A stretch of DNA of 64,000 bases from UMGS1975 sp959600905 (GTDB lineage: Bacteria; Bacillota; Clostridia; Christensenellales; QAND01): NCBI GenBank assembly GCA_959600905.1, contig CAUGNO010000008.1, positions 49,825 to 113,824 on the forward strand, given 5' to 3'. The notes beneath the pieces are model-generated. The model did not search any database. It was not told the DNA's origin and worked only from the letters and a program-made list of their open reading frames with translations. Both the position numbers and the translations under genes were made by a program. Shown here in pieces: positions 8,319 through 16,671 of this stretch. The stretch's first letter is position 1; the number at the start of each line of letters is the position of its first letter.

Positions 8319-8971
8319 TTCTTTTTCTTCCCATCTGTCAGAGATGGCGTGCCATACTCCGGATAAATCCGGTACTGATTGTTCAATGCAAGAAAGCAAG
8401 CGTTGAACATGGCGATGACCCAGGTCATCACAAATAAGGTGACTACGCTCATCAGCTGCACAATCATTGCGATGTTGAACAATGAAAACCGAATGCCGAT
8501 GGCATAAACGATATAGGCTATGATATAAACCGCTTGGCTGATCCAAAGCCAACGCCAGCGTGACCATATGATGGGCTCCACCTGGGCATTTTGGCCGGTT
8601 TGCCGCGAAATGATGGCGGTGGACTTGCATAGCGCCCGGATGTACAGCACATACAGCACTGTGCCGCCGATGCTCATGATGACAAGCAGCCACCATGGGT
8701 ACATATGCTGGGTAAAGATAAACCAAAGAGTGATCCCAAGATCGATCAACGAAAAGGTCATGCAAGCCCAGCACCAGTTCCAAGGAGCACGATAGCATAG
8801 ATCCGTTTTACAGAGATGATATAGCCCATAGATCATAACAATGAATTTCCCAAAGGAAATGATGAGGTTTATCGTGCCGGTAAACAAGAAAGCGGCCAGC
8901 CCCAACAACATGCCGTAATAGATAAACTTCAGCCCGCGCATATCCAGCGGATGTTCATACGATTGCTCCAA
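8315..8971 (-). CDS. Unrecognised polytopic membrane protein leading the lrgAB operon
   Basis: 218 residues with about six hydrophobic segments and a Lys-rich end (DGKKKK). I do not recognise the family. Start is TTG at 8971 with AAAGGA about 10 bases upstream; no ATG before residue 11 exists. The stop overlaps the lrgA start (ATGA), and no terminator separates it from lrgAB, so it is co-translated with them and may belong to the same membrane function. Aromatic residues are abundant (WRWLWISQAVYIIAYIVYA). It could be an accessory or transporter subunit; function is open. Confidence 0.75.
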   Translation of the reverse strand: MEQSYEHPLDMRGLKFIYYGMLLGLAAFLFTGTINLIISFGKFIVMIYGLYHLCKTDLCYRAPWNWCWACMTFSLIDLGITLWFIFTQHMYPWWLLVIMSIGGTVLYVLYIRALCKSTAIISRQTGQNAQVEPIIWSRWRWLWISQAVYIIAYIVYAIGIRFSLFNIAMIVQLMSVVTLFVMTWVIAMFNACFLALNNQYRIYPEYGTPSLTDGKKKK

Positions 8972-9004
8972 ATCAGCTCAATCCTTTTTATTGTGATGGT
9001 AAGT

Positions 9005-9010
9005 ATTGTA
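9005..9010 (-). promoter_or_regulatory. Extended -10 promoter for the lrg operon
   Basis: On the minus strand TGTGCTACAAT gives TACAAT (9005-9010) with TG extension. The -35 region is weak and lies in the T-rich tail of the hppA terminator. Confidence 0.5.
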
Positions 9011-9022
9011 GCACAAGAAAAC

Positions 9023-9050
9023 AAAAAAGGAGAGGATTTCCTCTCCTTTT
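9023..9050 (-). terminator. Intrinsic terminator after hppA
   Basis: Stem of 12 bp (9025-9036 with 9039-9050) followed on the minus strand by six T then GTTTTC. It is 10 bases past the hppA stop. Confidence 0.85.
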
Positions 9051-9059
9051 TATTGCATT

Positions 9060-11012
9060 TTACATGAACAGCGGGGCGAACACCAACGCTACGATGCTCA
9101 TCAACTTGATGAGGATGTTCATAGCCGGGCCAGAAGTATCCTTGAACGGATCGCCGACGGTATCGCCGATGACAGCCGCCTTGTGTGCTTCAGAGCCTTT
9201 GCCGCCATGTGCACCGGATTCAATGTATTTTTTGGCATTGTCCCAAGCGCCGCCCGCATTGGCCATCTGAATGGCAACCAATACGCCGGTCAGCGTTGCG
9301 CCGACCAGCAAACCAGCCAGAGAGGCAGGCCCAAGCAGAACGCCCAACAGAATCGGAGCAATGATGGCAATGGCGCCGGGGAGGATCATTTCACGGAGTG
9401 CCGCGCGGGTAGAAATATCTACGCAAGCGCTGTAATCCGGTTTATCGGTTCCCTCCATGATGCCGGGCTTTTCACGGAACTGGCGGCGAACCTCTTCGAT
9501 CATCTTGTTGGCAGCCTTGCTGACGGAATCGATGGTCAACGCAGCAAACAGGAAGCTCAGCATACCACCCACGAACAAGCCCACGATCACGGTCGGATCC
9601 AAAAAGTCTACCGTAGAGAGATTGGTTGTGGTGGCATAGCTGGAGAACAAGGCCAGCGCCGTCAAAGCAGCAGACCCAATGGAGAAGCCTTTACCGATGG
9701 CAGCAGTGGTGTTGCCTACGGAATCGAGGTGGTCGGTAATTTCGCGGATCTCATCCGGCAGTTCGCTCATTTCCGCAATGCCGCCTGCGTTGTCCGCAAC
9801 CGGGCCGTAGGCGTCGACGGCAATGGTGATGCCTACAGTAGAAAGCATGCCGACAGCCGCCAGCGCTACGCCGTACAAGCCGGCAAACTCACTGGAAACA
9901 TACACGGCAATGGCGATGATCAAAATCGGAACCACAACGGATTTCAAACCAATGGCATAGCCGGACAGGATCGTCGTAGCCGGGCCGGTTTCGCTCTGCT
10001 CGCCAATGCGTTTTACAGGCTTATAATCCGCAGAGGTGTAATATTCCGTTGCAACGCCGATGACCAAGCCGGACACGACACCGGAGATGATCGCGTAGAA
10101 CAGATTCAGGTCTACATTCTGGCACAGGAAGAACGAAGCAACGATCATCAGCGCACTGGACAGATACGTGCCCATGTTCAGCGAACGCTGCGGGTTGGTG
10201 CCGCCAACGAGCTTTACGAACAAAATGCCGATGATGGAGCTGGCGATACCAGCAGCCACCAGCAGAAGCGTCAGCGAAATGCCGGTAGATTTGATAGCAA
10301 TATACCCCAGCATCATCGCAGAAATGATAGCGCCTACATAGCTTTCAAACAGGTCTGCACCCATGCCGGCTACGTCGCCGACGTTATCACCGACGTTGTC
10401 CGCAATTACGGCCGGGTTGCGCGGATCGTCTTCCGGAATGCCAGCTTCTACCTTACCGACCAAGTCGGCCCCCACGTCAGCAGCTTTGGTGTAAATACCG
10501 CCGCCAACACGGCAGAACAGCGCAATGGAGCTGGCCCCCAGGGAAAAGCCCATGATGATATCCGTATCCTGGAAAATCATGTACAGAGCCGTCAGGCCCA
10601 AAGCGCCCAGGCCGACAACCGCCAAGCCCAACACGGCGCCGCCGGAAAACGCTACATCCAACGCAGCCTTTAGGCCTTTGGAAGCGCTTTGTGCGGTACG
10701 CACGTTGCTCTTGGTCGCGGATTTCATCCCAAAGAAACCGGCTGCAATGGAAAACAGCGCGCCGACGACAAAGCATACGGCCGTTTCCCAGCCAAGCCCT
10801 GCGATGAGGAGAACGGCGAACATCACAACGATGAACACAGCCAAAATGCTGTACTGACGGCGCAGGTACGCCATCGCGCCTTCGCTGATATAGCCAGCGA
10901 TCTCTTCCATCCGCGGGTTGGTCACTTTGATGGATGCGTTGCGCAGGTATAGGCCGAGCGCCAGAATCAGCGCCAGCACTGCACAACCGATTACAATTAC
11001 GTAATCTGTCAA
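9060..11012 (-). CDS. hppA: Membrane-bound ion-pumping pyrophosphatase
   Basis: Hydrolyses pyrophosphate to pump H+ and/or Na+ across the membrane, 650 residues with about 16 membrane segments. Catalytic signatures are visible: DVGADLVGKVE, DNVGDNVGDVAGMGADLFES and, near the C-terminus, IGDTVGDPFKDTSGPA. The sequence GNTTAAIGKG has Ala and Gly at the two positions that are Lys and Thr in K+-independent enzymes, so K+-dependence is predicted. Whether it moves Na+ or H+ cannot be told by eye. I chose TTG 11012, six bases after GAGGTG; a GTG at 11021 is possible, and an upstream ATG at 11108 would overlap the promoter. It likely recovers energy from pyrophosphate in a fermenting cell. Confidence 0.95.
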   Translation of the reverse strand: MTDYVIVIGCAVLALILALGLYLRNASIKVTNPRMEEIAGYISEGAMAYLRRQYSILAVFIVVMFAVLLIAGLGWETAVCFVVGALFSIAAGFFGMKSATKSNVRTAQSASKGLKAALDVAFSGGAVLGLAVVGLGALGLTALYMIFQDTDIIMGFSLGASSIALFCRVGGGIYTKAADVGADLVGKVEAGIPEDDPRNPAVIADNVGDNVGDVAGMGADLFESYVGAIISAMMLGYIAIKSTGISLTLLLVAAGIASSIIGILFVKLVGGTNPQRSLNMGTYLSSALMIVASFFLCQNVDLNLFYAIISGVVSGLVIGVATEYYTSADYKPVKRIGEQSETGPATTILSGYAIGLKSVVVPILIIAIAVYVSSEFAGLYGVALAAVGMLSTVGITIAVDAYGPVADNAGGIAEMSELPDEIREITDHLDSVGNTTAAIGKGFSIGSAALTALALFSSYATTTNLSTVDFLDPTVIVGLFVGGMLSFLFAALTIDSVSKAANKMIEEVRRQFREKPGIMEGTDKPDYSACVDISTRAALREMILPGAIAIIAPILLGVLLGPASLAGLLVGATLTGVLVAIQMANAGGAWDNAKKYIESGAHGGKGSEAHKAAVIGDTVGDPFKDTSGPAMNILIKLMSIVALVFAPLFM

Positions 11013-11076
11013 AATACTCACCTCACGTAAATTTTTACGGCAATGCCGCAAGAAACATAATAAACTGGATTGGTAT

Positions 11077-11105
11077 ATCATACATAATTTCTTATGGTTT
11101 GTCCA
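11077..11105 (-). promoter_or_regulatory. Promoter for hppA
   Basis: On the minus strand TGGACA (11100-11105), 17-base spacer, TATGAT (11077-11082). The predicted start lies about 60 bases upstream of the TTG codon. Confidence 0.65.
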
Positions 11106-11126
11106 CATTTAAGACAAAAATTGATG

Positions 11127-11612
11127 CTATAAACGCTTATCAAAATACAGTGTATCCAGATCTCGGCCAAATTTTGTTGCGTCAAAGGTTTTTTGACCCG
11201 CATAGATGTACCCCAGTGCAGTAAACGCAGCCTGCGACGTTTTGTTTTCCGTGCAGATGGTGGCGCGTATTTTGGGGTAGCCGTAGGCACGCGCCATTTC
11301 CTCCCCATGTAGAATCAGCTGCCGGCCATATCCCCTGCCAGTATGCTGGGGCAGCAGGTACACTGCAATGGTGCAAAAACGGCGCATCAACGAAAACGCA
11401 GGAGAAACATGCACATAACCTATGACATACGGCCCTAGGGTTCCTACCGCCGAAAGATGCCCCTTACCGGTAAACAAGCGCTCCATATATTCCGGCGTGG
11501 GGGCCTTATTATAATAGGTATATACTGTATTCAATGCATAGTAACCATACAGCGAGGCCAGGGGCTCATAGTCGTCCTGGCACACGGGACGGATCACCAT
11601 GGAAGAGTTCAT
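11127..11612 (-). CDS. GNAT-family N-acetyltransferase
   Basis: 161 residues, single GNAT domain. It begins with the usual beta strand (SMVIRPVCQDDYEPLASLY) and has the acetyl-CoA loop motif HTGRGYGRQLI (Q/R-x-x-G-x-G/A) near residue 90, followed by the ENKTSQAAFTALGY segment typical of the family. It most resembles phosphinothricin acetyltransferase-like GNATs; the substrate is unknown. GGAAAGGAAGG precedes the ATG. It sits upstream of hppA on the same strand, but hppA has its own promoter in between. Confidence 0.8.
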   Translation of the reverse strand: MNSSMVIRPVCQDDYEPLASLYGYYALNTVYTYYNKAPTPEYMERLFTGKGHLSAVGTLGPYVIGYVHVSPAFSLMRRFCTIAVYLLPQHTGRGYGRQLILHGEEMARAYGYPKIRATICTENKTSQAAFTALGYIYAGQKTFDATKFGRDLDTLYFDKRL

Positions 11613-11711
11613 TGCAAGCTGCCTTCCTTTCCCCGGTCGCTTTACGCCGCGCGGCCTTTCAAAACCGTATTATTATACCATGAAAAGGCTGTGGATACCA
11701 ACCTCAGTGCA

Positions 11712-11741
11712 TTGACAGGCCGTATGTCGGCTGGGTATAAT
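11712..11741 (+). promoter_or_regulatory. Consensus sigma-A promoter for the AlaRS-related gene
   Basis: Perfect TTGACA (11712-11717), 18-base spacer, perfect TATAAT (11736-11741). The leader is only about 45 bases, so there is no room for a T-box. Confidence 0.85.
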
Positions 11742-11791
11742 CATTATTACGAAAAAAACTGAATTTCAGTGGGGATAGAGAGGGAAATACG

Positions 11792-13591
11792 ATGAAACAG
11801 CTGACCAGTGAACAACTGCGCACCATGTATCTGGAATTTTTCAAAAGCAAAGGACATGCCCTGATCCCGGGGGCGAGCCTGATCCCGGAGAACGACCCGA
11901 CGGTGCTTTTCACCACTGCCGGCATGCACCCGCTAGTGCCATATCTGCTGGGGGCCAAGCACCCTATGGGCACCAGGCTGACAGACGTGCAAAAGTGTGT
12001 ACGCACCGGGGATATCGACGAAGTGGGCGACAATTCGCACTGCACCTTTTTTGAGATGCTCGGCAACTGGTCGCTGGGAGATTACTTTAAAAAGGAAGCC
12101 ATTGAATGGTCCTGGGAATTTTTGACCAGCCCGGATTATTTGGGCTTGGACCCGGAGCATCTGGCAGTTTCGGTTTTTGCGGGCGATGAGCATGCGCCGC
12201 GTGATGAGGAATCCTATGAGCATTGGCGGCGGATGGGCCTGCCGGAGGACCGTATCTTCTTCCTGCCAAAAGAGAACAACTGGTGGGGCCCGGCGGGCAT
12301 CACAGGCCCCTGCGGCCCGGATACCGAGATGTTCCTGATTACCGATAAGGAGCCCTGCGGACCGGATTGTTCGCCGGCTTGCGACTGTGGGCGCTATTTG
12401 GAAATTTGGAACGATGTATTTATGGAATACAATAAACAAGCGGATGGCAGTTACCTGCCGCTGGAGCAGAAAAACGTGGATACCGGCATGGGCCTGGATC
12501 GCACCATCGCCGTGCTGCAAGGCGCGCCTTGCGTCTATGAATCGGATGTTTTCCGCCCAATCATTACCAAAATTGAGGCGTTGTCCGGCCGCAAATATGA
12601 AGAAGGCGGCGAGGTGCAGCGGGCCATTCGCATCATCGCCGATCATATCCGCTGCGCTGCCTTTATCATGGGCGATGACAAAGGCATGGCGCCCAGCAAC
12701 GTGGACCAAGGCTATGTGCTGCGCCGTTTGATTCGCCGTGCCGTGCGGTTCGGCATGCAGATTGGCATGCCGGAGCACGCGCTGGAAGAGGTGGCCAAAT
12801 CCGTCATTGAAAAATACAAGGATGCGTATCCGGAATTGGTGCGCAATCAGGCTTTTGTGCTTACAGAGCTCAACCGCGAAGAGGCCAAATTTGCCAAGAC
12901 GCTCAAACAAGGCACCAAGGAATTTGAAAAGCTGATCCGCCAGCTGGAAGGCAAGACAACGCAGATCGATGGCGCGCAGGCGTTCCATCTATACGATACC
13001 TTTGGATTCCCCATTGAGCTCACCGTAGAAATGGCAGCGGAAAAGGGCTATACCGTAGATGAAAAAGGCTTTGAAGAGAAGTTTGCAGAGCATAAGAAAA
13101 AATCGCAGGCCGGCTCTACCCAGCGCTTTAAGGGCGGCCTTGCGGATACGACGGAGGCTTCGGCACAGCTGCATACGGCAACCCATCTGCTGCTGGCCTC
13201 TCTGCGCAAGCTGCTGGGAGATGATATCTATCAGCGCGGCAGCAACATTACGGCGGAGCGTTTGCGCTTTGACTTTAACTTTGGCCGCAAGGTGACCAGA
13301 GAAGAGCTGGATCAAATCGAGGAAATGGTCAACGATGCCATTCGCCGCGATCTACCCATAACCTGTGAGGAGATGACGGTGGACGAGGCCAGGGCGCAGG
13401 GCGCGCTGGGTATCTTCAATGATAAATACGGCGAACGCGTCAAGGTATACACCATCGGCGATGTCAGCAAGGAGATCTGCGGCGGTCCGCATGCCGGACG
13501 CACCAGCGAATTGGGGCGGTTTAAGATCAAAAAAGAGGAGAGCTCCTCTTCCGGGGTGCGCCGTATCAAGGCTGTTTTGATTCATGAATAA
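11792..13591 (+). CDS. Compact alanyl-tRNA synthetase-related protein
   Basis: 599 residues against about 870 for full AlaRS. The class II catalytic core is intact: motif 1 region LFTTAGMHPLVPYLLG (about 39-54), motif 2 CTFFEMLGNWSLGDYF (84-99) and motif 3 DTGMGLDRT (230-238), plus the tRNA-recognition part ending YVLRRLIRRAVRFG (308-321). An editing-type zinc site is kept: HTATH (461-465) and Cys563/His567 in CGGPH. The beta-barrel normally before the editing domain is reduced to about 25 residues, and the C-terminal dimerisation/C-Ala domain is absent. A Cys-rich insert CGPDCSPACDCG (189-200) is unusual. It may be a working short AlaRS, a second paralogue, or an enzyme with another role. 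GAGAGGG precedes the ATG. Confidence 0.8.
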   Translation: MKQLTSEQLRTMYLEFFKSKGHALIPGASLIPENDPTVLFTTAGMHPLVPYLLGAKHPMGTRLTDVQKCVRTGDIDEVGDNSHCTFFEMLGNWSLGDYFKKEAIEWSWEFLTSPDYLGLDPEHLAVSVFAGDEHAPRDEESYEHWRRMGLPEDRIFFLPKENNWWGPAGITGPCGPDTEMFLITDKEPCGPDCSPACDCGRYLEIWNDVFMEYNKQADGSYLPLEQKNVDTGMGLDRTIAVLQGAPCVYESDVFRPIITKIEALSGRKYEEGGEVQRAIRIIADHIRCAAFIMGDDKGMAPSNVDQGYVLRRLIRRAVRFGMQIGMPEHALEEVAKSVIEKYKDAYPELVRNQAFVLTELNREEAKFAKTLKQGTKEFEKLIRQLEGKTTQIDGAQAFHLYDTFGFPIELTVEMAAEKGYTVDEKGFEEKFAEHKKKSQAGSTQRFKGGLADTTEASAQLHTATHLLLASLRKLLGDDIYQRGSNITAERLRFDFNFGRKVTREELDQIEEMVNDAIRRDLPITCEEMTVDEARAQGALGIFNDKYGERVKVYTIGDVSKEICGGPHAGRTSELGRFKIKKEESSSSGVRRIKAVLIHE

Positions 13592-13602
13592 AGCAAGGCG
13601 GG

Positions 13603-13629
13603 AAAAGGACCTGAATCAGGTCCTTTTTT
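13603..13629 (+). terminator. Intrinsic terminator after the AlaRS-related gene
   Basis: Arms AAAAGGACCTG (13603-13613) and CAGGTCCTTTT (13617-13627) with a T run. Confidence 0.85.
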
Positions 13630-13631
13630 GC

Positions 13632-13660
13632 TTGTATAAAATGGAAAAATTGGATATGCT
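13632..13660 (+). promoter_or_regulatory. Possible promoter for sdaAB-sdaAA
   Basis: TTGTAT (13632-13637), 17-base spacer, TATGCT (13655-13660), placed just after the preceding terminator and about 33 bases before the coding region. Both boxes deviate from consensus. Confidence 0.45.
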
Positions 13661-13692
13661 AAACACGGAGTGCCAAGGGGAGGGGGAGGCGT

Positions 13693-14355
13693 ATGAAAAC
13701 ATTAAGCGCTTTCGATATTATTGGGCCAAGAATGATGGGCCCCAGCAGCTCTCATACGGCTGGGGCTGCGCGGCTGGCGAAGATTGCGGGCCGTATCGGC
13801 GGGCCGGAGGTCTGTTCGGTCGTATTTACGCTCTATGGCTCTTTTGCAAAGACATACAAAGGCCATGGTACGGATAAGGCGTTGGTGGCTGGTATCCTGG
13901 GCATGGAACCGGATGACGAACGCTTGCCGGATTCCTTTGCCATTGCCCAGCAGTCGGGTTTAGAGATCCGCTGGATATTGTCGGAGGAAACCAAGCCACA
14001 CCCCAACACCGTGCGCATTGAAACGAGCAACAGAGGCGGAAAGAGCTCCTCCGTCGTGGGGGAGTCCATCGGCGGGGGGAATCTTGTAATCACAAACATC
14101 AACGGTATAGAGGTAGAGATTACCGGAGAATACCCGACAATGATCGTGGACCATACGGACGAACCCGGCGTGGTGGGCAGCGTTACCCGTGTTTTGGGGG
14201 AATGCAGCATCAATATCGCATTTATGCGGGTGTTCCGTAAGGAACGCGGCGGCAAGGCCTATATGGTCATCGAAACCGATGATCGGGTGAATACGGCAGT
14301 GCTGAGCAATGTCAAAGATGCGCACAAGGCCATCGAACAGGTGACCATGGTATAA
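13693..14355 (+). CDS. sdaAB: L-serine dehydratase, beta subunit
   Basis: 220 residues. With the alpha subunit it converts L-serine to pyruvate and ammonia in the cytoplasm. The N-terminal domain carries the hallmark MGPSSSHTAG (about 15-24), and GHGTDKALVAGILGM follows. The C-terminal part (about 150-220, TMIVDHTDEPGVVGSVTRVL) is an ACT domain, as usual for this subunit. AGGGGAGGGGGAGG precedes the ATG. The alpha subunit gene follows after 13 bases, so they form one operon. The product feeds pyruvate to the oxidoreductase encoded further on. Confidence 0.95.
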   Translation: MKTLSAFDIIGPRMMGPSSSHTAGAARLAKIAGRIGGPEVCSVVFTLYGSFAKTYKGHGTDKALVAGILGMEPDDERLPDSFAIAQQSGLEIRWILSEETKPHPNTVRIETSNRGGKSSSVVGESIGGGNLVITNINGIEVEITGEYPTMIVDHTDEPGVVGSVTRVLGECSINIAFMRVFRKERGGKAYMVIETDDRVNTAVLSNVKDAHKAIEQVTMV

Positions 14356-14368
14356 GGAGAGAACGAGG

Positions 14369-15256
14369 ATGATAGAACTGCTGCGGGGCAGCGAGGTGCT
14401 TCGGGTCTGCAAGGAAAAGAAACAGACCATTGGCGCCATGATGCTGGAAAGAGAGACGGAGTTACAGGGCAAGAGCAAGCAGGTGCTGTTGGCGGATATG
14501 CAGCAACAGCTGACCACCATGCGCCTGGCGATCAAGCGTGGGCTGGATCAGCCGCAGCGTTCCCTGGGCGGCCTGGTAGGAGGGGAGGCGGCAAGGCTAT
14601 ATTCTGCAGCGCAGACGCCGTCCTTTTCCGGGAAAAATATGCTGCTAGGTGCGGCGATGGCGATGGCTACGGTAGAAGTAAATGCCTGCATGGGGCGCAT
14701 CGTAGCTGCGCCGACGGCAGGCGCCAGCGGGATTCTGCCGGGCGTGCTGCTGGCGGCCCAGCAGACCCATGGCTATGAGGACGACGAACTGATTATGGCA
14801 TTGTTTTGCGCCTCGGCCATAGGTGCGCTCATCGCGACAAACGCCTCTATTTCGGGGGCGCAGGGCGGCTGCCAGGCAGAAACGGGCGCGGCCGCTGCGA
14901 TGGCTGCTGCTGCGCTGGTGGAATTGGCAAAGGGCACGCCGGCGCAGTGCCTGACAGCTGCGGCCATTGCGTTGCAAAATGTTATGGGGCTGGTGTGCGA
15001 TCCCGTAGCTGGGCTGGTTGAGGTACCGTGCGTAAAACGCAATGCCATCGGTGCTGCTAATGCACAGCTTAGCGCGGACTTGGCGCTTTGCGGGGCGGAG
15101 GAAGTGATCCCCTTTGACGAGACGGTACAGGCAGCCAAGCATGTAGGGGAGTCGCTGCCGTTTTCCCTTAAGGAAAGCGCCCAAGGAGGGCTGGCGGTAA
15201 CGCCTACGGGGCTGTGTATTCGGCAGCGGATTTTTGGCGCGCAACGAGAGGAATGA
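14369..15256 (+). CDS. sdaAA: L-serine dehydratase, iron-sulfur alpha subunit
   Basis: 295 residues, normal length for the separate alpha subunit that binds the oxygen-sensitive catalytic iron-sulfur cluster. Conserved cysteines are seen in VNACMGRIVAAPTAGASG (near residue 110), SGAQGGCQAETG (near 170) and GLVCDPVAGLVEVPCVKRN (near 213-228). AAGGAGAG precedes the ATG. It is directly behind sdaAB and followed by a strong terminator. Together the pair supports serine fermentation under anaerobic conditions. Confidence 0.95.
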   Translation: MIELLRGSEVLRVCKEKKQTIGAMMLERETELQGKSKQVLLADMQQQLTTMRLAIKRGLDQPQRSLGGLVGGEAARLYSAAQTPSFSGKNMLLGAAMAMATVEVNACMGRIVAAPTAGASGILPGVLLAAQQTHGYEDDELIMALFCASAIGALIATNASISGAQGGCQAETGAAAAMAAAALVELAKGTPAQCLTAAAIALQNVMGLVCDPVAGLVEVPCVKRNAIGAANAQLSADLALCGAEEVIPFDETVQAAKHVGESLPFSLKESAQGGLAVTPTGLCIRQRIFGAQREE

Positions 15257-15257
15257 G

Positions 15258-15287
15258 AAAAAAGAAGGCTGAGCCTTCTTTTTTTTA
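15258..15287 (+). terminator. Intrinsic terminator after sdaAA
   Basis: GAAGG/CCTTC core stem flanked by A and T runs (15258-15286), starting just after the stop codon. Confidence 0.8.
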
Positions 15288-15316
15288 TTGCAATACTGTG
15301 TAATACACAGTATAAT
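15288..15316 (+). promoter_or_regulatory. Promoter with perfect palindromic operator for the padR operon
   Basis: TTGCAA (15288-15293), 17-base spacer and TATAAT (15311-15316). A perfect inverted repeat ATACTGTGT-AAT-ACACAGTAT (15293-15313) fills the whole spacer and reaches into both boxes. PadR proteins often repress their own promoters at such dyads, so this is very likely the PadR operator. Confidence 0.8.
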
Positions 15317-15341
15317 GTGATAAACAATATGGGGTGATGAG

Positions 15342-15698
15342 ATGGGCAAAGAGGAAGCCCTGGCCGGCCTTTTGATGGAGCTGCGGCGGGGCACAATCGT
15401 GCTGTGCGTGTTAAGCCAGCTCAAACAGCCGCGATACGGCTATGATCTTGTCAAGATCTTAGGCAGGCACCATATGCCGGTAGAGGCGAATACACTGTAT
15501 CCGCTTTTGCGCAGACTCGAAGGGCAGGGCCTTTTGCAGAGCAGCTGGGAAACCGGAGGCGCAAAGCCGAGAAAGTATTATCGCCGAACGCCGATGGGTG
15601 ATGAGGTGTTCTCCGCCTTAACGCGCCACTGGAAACGGACGGCGGAAAGCGTCGATGATCTATTGGAGGAGGATGACGATGCACCAGGACTTGATTGA
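15342..15698 (+). CDS. PadR-family transcriptional regulator
   Basis: 118 residues. A winged-helix PadR domain is clear: GTIVLCVLSQLKQPRYGYDLVK at the start (split phrase YGYDLVK is the family signature), then NTLYPLLRRLEGQGLL for the recognition region and RKYYRRTP for the wing. Starts with ATG after GGGGTGATG. The promoter contains a perfect palindrome that is the probable operator. The next gene overlaps by 20 bases and encodes a HAAS-domain membrane protein, a common partner of PadR regulators in Bacillota. Confidence 0.9.
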   Translation: MGKEEALAGLLMELRRGTIVLCVLSQLKQPRYGYDLVKILGRHHMPVEANTLYPLLRRLEGQGLLQSSWETGGAKPRKYYRRTPMGDEVFSALTRHWKRTAESVDDLLEEDDDAPGLD

Positions 15699-16671
15699 AC
15701 GCTATATCTATGCCGTTATCAAAACTTTGCCGACCCGCATGCGAGAGGATGTGGAAAGGGAACTGCACAGCCTGATTTCAGATATGTTGGAAGAGCGCTG
15801 CCAGGATATGCCCTCTACTGAGCATGATGTGCTCGTTGTGCTGACGGAGCTAGGCCGTCCGGCAGAATTGGCGGCCAAATACCGCCCGGAACGCGCTTCG
15901 TATCTCATTGGGCCGGGCTATTATGCGGCGTATAAATTTCTACTTGGCCTTGTACTGGCGGCAGTGGCCTTTGGGCTGGCAGTAGCATCTGTGATCACTG
16001 CCTGCGCCGCTGCCCAGCCCTGGTATCTTGCATTGGGACAGTACTTGGCGCAGACTTTTCAAGCGTTGCTTGGCAGCCTTGGAGCAATCACCCTGGCTTT
16101 TGCCATTTTAGAGCGCAAGGGCGTACGCATGAACCTAGGAGAACAGGACATTGCGCACCTGCCGCCGGTGCCTAAAAAGCAGGAGCGCATTCCCAAAGCG
16201 GAGCCCATCGCCGGCATTGTATTCTGCACCCTTTTTGCGTTTGTCTTTTTGGCAGTGCCGCAGGTAATTGGTGTATACTTTGAACAAGGACAATGGATGC
16301 CAATCTTCAATGTCCCCAAAATACAGGCGGCTTGGCCTCTCATTGTCGCGTTCACGGTGCTGGGCGTGCTGCGGGAAAGCGTAAAGCTGTACGAAGGCCG
16401 ATATACCAAACGTCTGGCTGCCGTTTCCGCGGCCACAAACCTACTTTCCGCGGTATTGTCCTGTGCCTTTTTGCTGGGCAGTTCTATTCTGAATCCGCAG
16501 TTTCTTTTGTATATGCAAGGCCTGTTCAGCGGGGATGTGGCGTTTTTAGGTACGGTCTTTGGGCAGATCAATTTGATTTTTTTAGCCGTGATCCTCTTTG
16601 CACTTTGTCTGGATACGGTGGTAACTGTGTATAAGGCATACAAGTATGGCGGCCGGGAGCAAAGAAAATGA
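15679..16671 (+). CDS. HAAS-domain membrane protein partnered with PadR
   Basis: 330 residues. The N-terminal 80 residues are helical (DLIERYIYAVIKTLPTRMRE ... ELGRPAELAAKYRP), matching the HAAS/DUF1700-type domain usually found beside PadR regulators. Then come about seven hydrophobic segments. I chose ATG 15679 because GGAGGAGG stands just upstream; ATGs at 15655 and 15673 are in frame but lie in or before that site. The start overlaps padR by 20 bases and the end overlaps the GNAT gene by 4, so the three are coupled. Function is probably signal-linked membrane regulation; unproven. Confidence 0.75.
   Translation: MHQDLIERYIYAVIKTLPTRMREDVERELHSLISDMLEERCQDMPSTEHDVLVVLTELGRPAELAAKYRPERASYLIGPGYYAAYKFLLGLVLAAVAFGLAVASVITACAAAQPWYLALGQYLAQTFQALLGSLGAITLAFAILERKGVRMNLGEQDIAHLPPVPKKQERIPKAEPIAGIVFCTLFAFVFLAVPQVIGVYFEQGQWMPIFNVPKIQAAWPLIVAFTVLGVLRESVKLYEGRYTKRLAAVSAATNLLSAVLSCAFLLGSSILNPQFLLYMQGLFSGDVAFLGTVFGQINLIFLAVILFALCLDTVVTVYKAYKYGGREQRK

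Noticed and set aside
9183..10673. Long open frame (496 codons) on the plus strand
   Set aside because: It is antisense to hppA, rich in Gln, Asn and His as typical for shadows, and has no ribosome site or motif.
11613..11791. T-box leader ahead of the AlaRS-related gene
   Set aside because: The leader is only about 45 bases and lacks the GGTGGNACCGCG motif.
11933..12988. Minus-strand frame of 351 codons opposite the AlaRS-related gene
   Set aside because: No motifs, no ribosome site; the plus strand encodes clear synthetase motifs.
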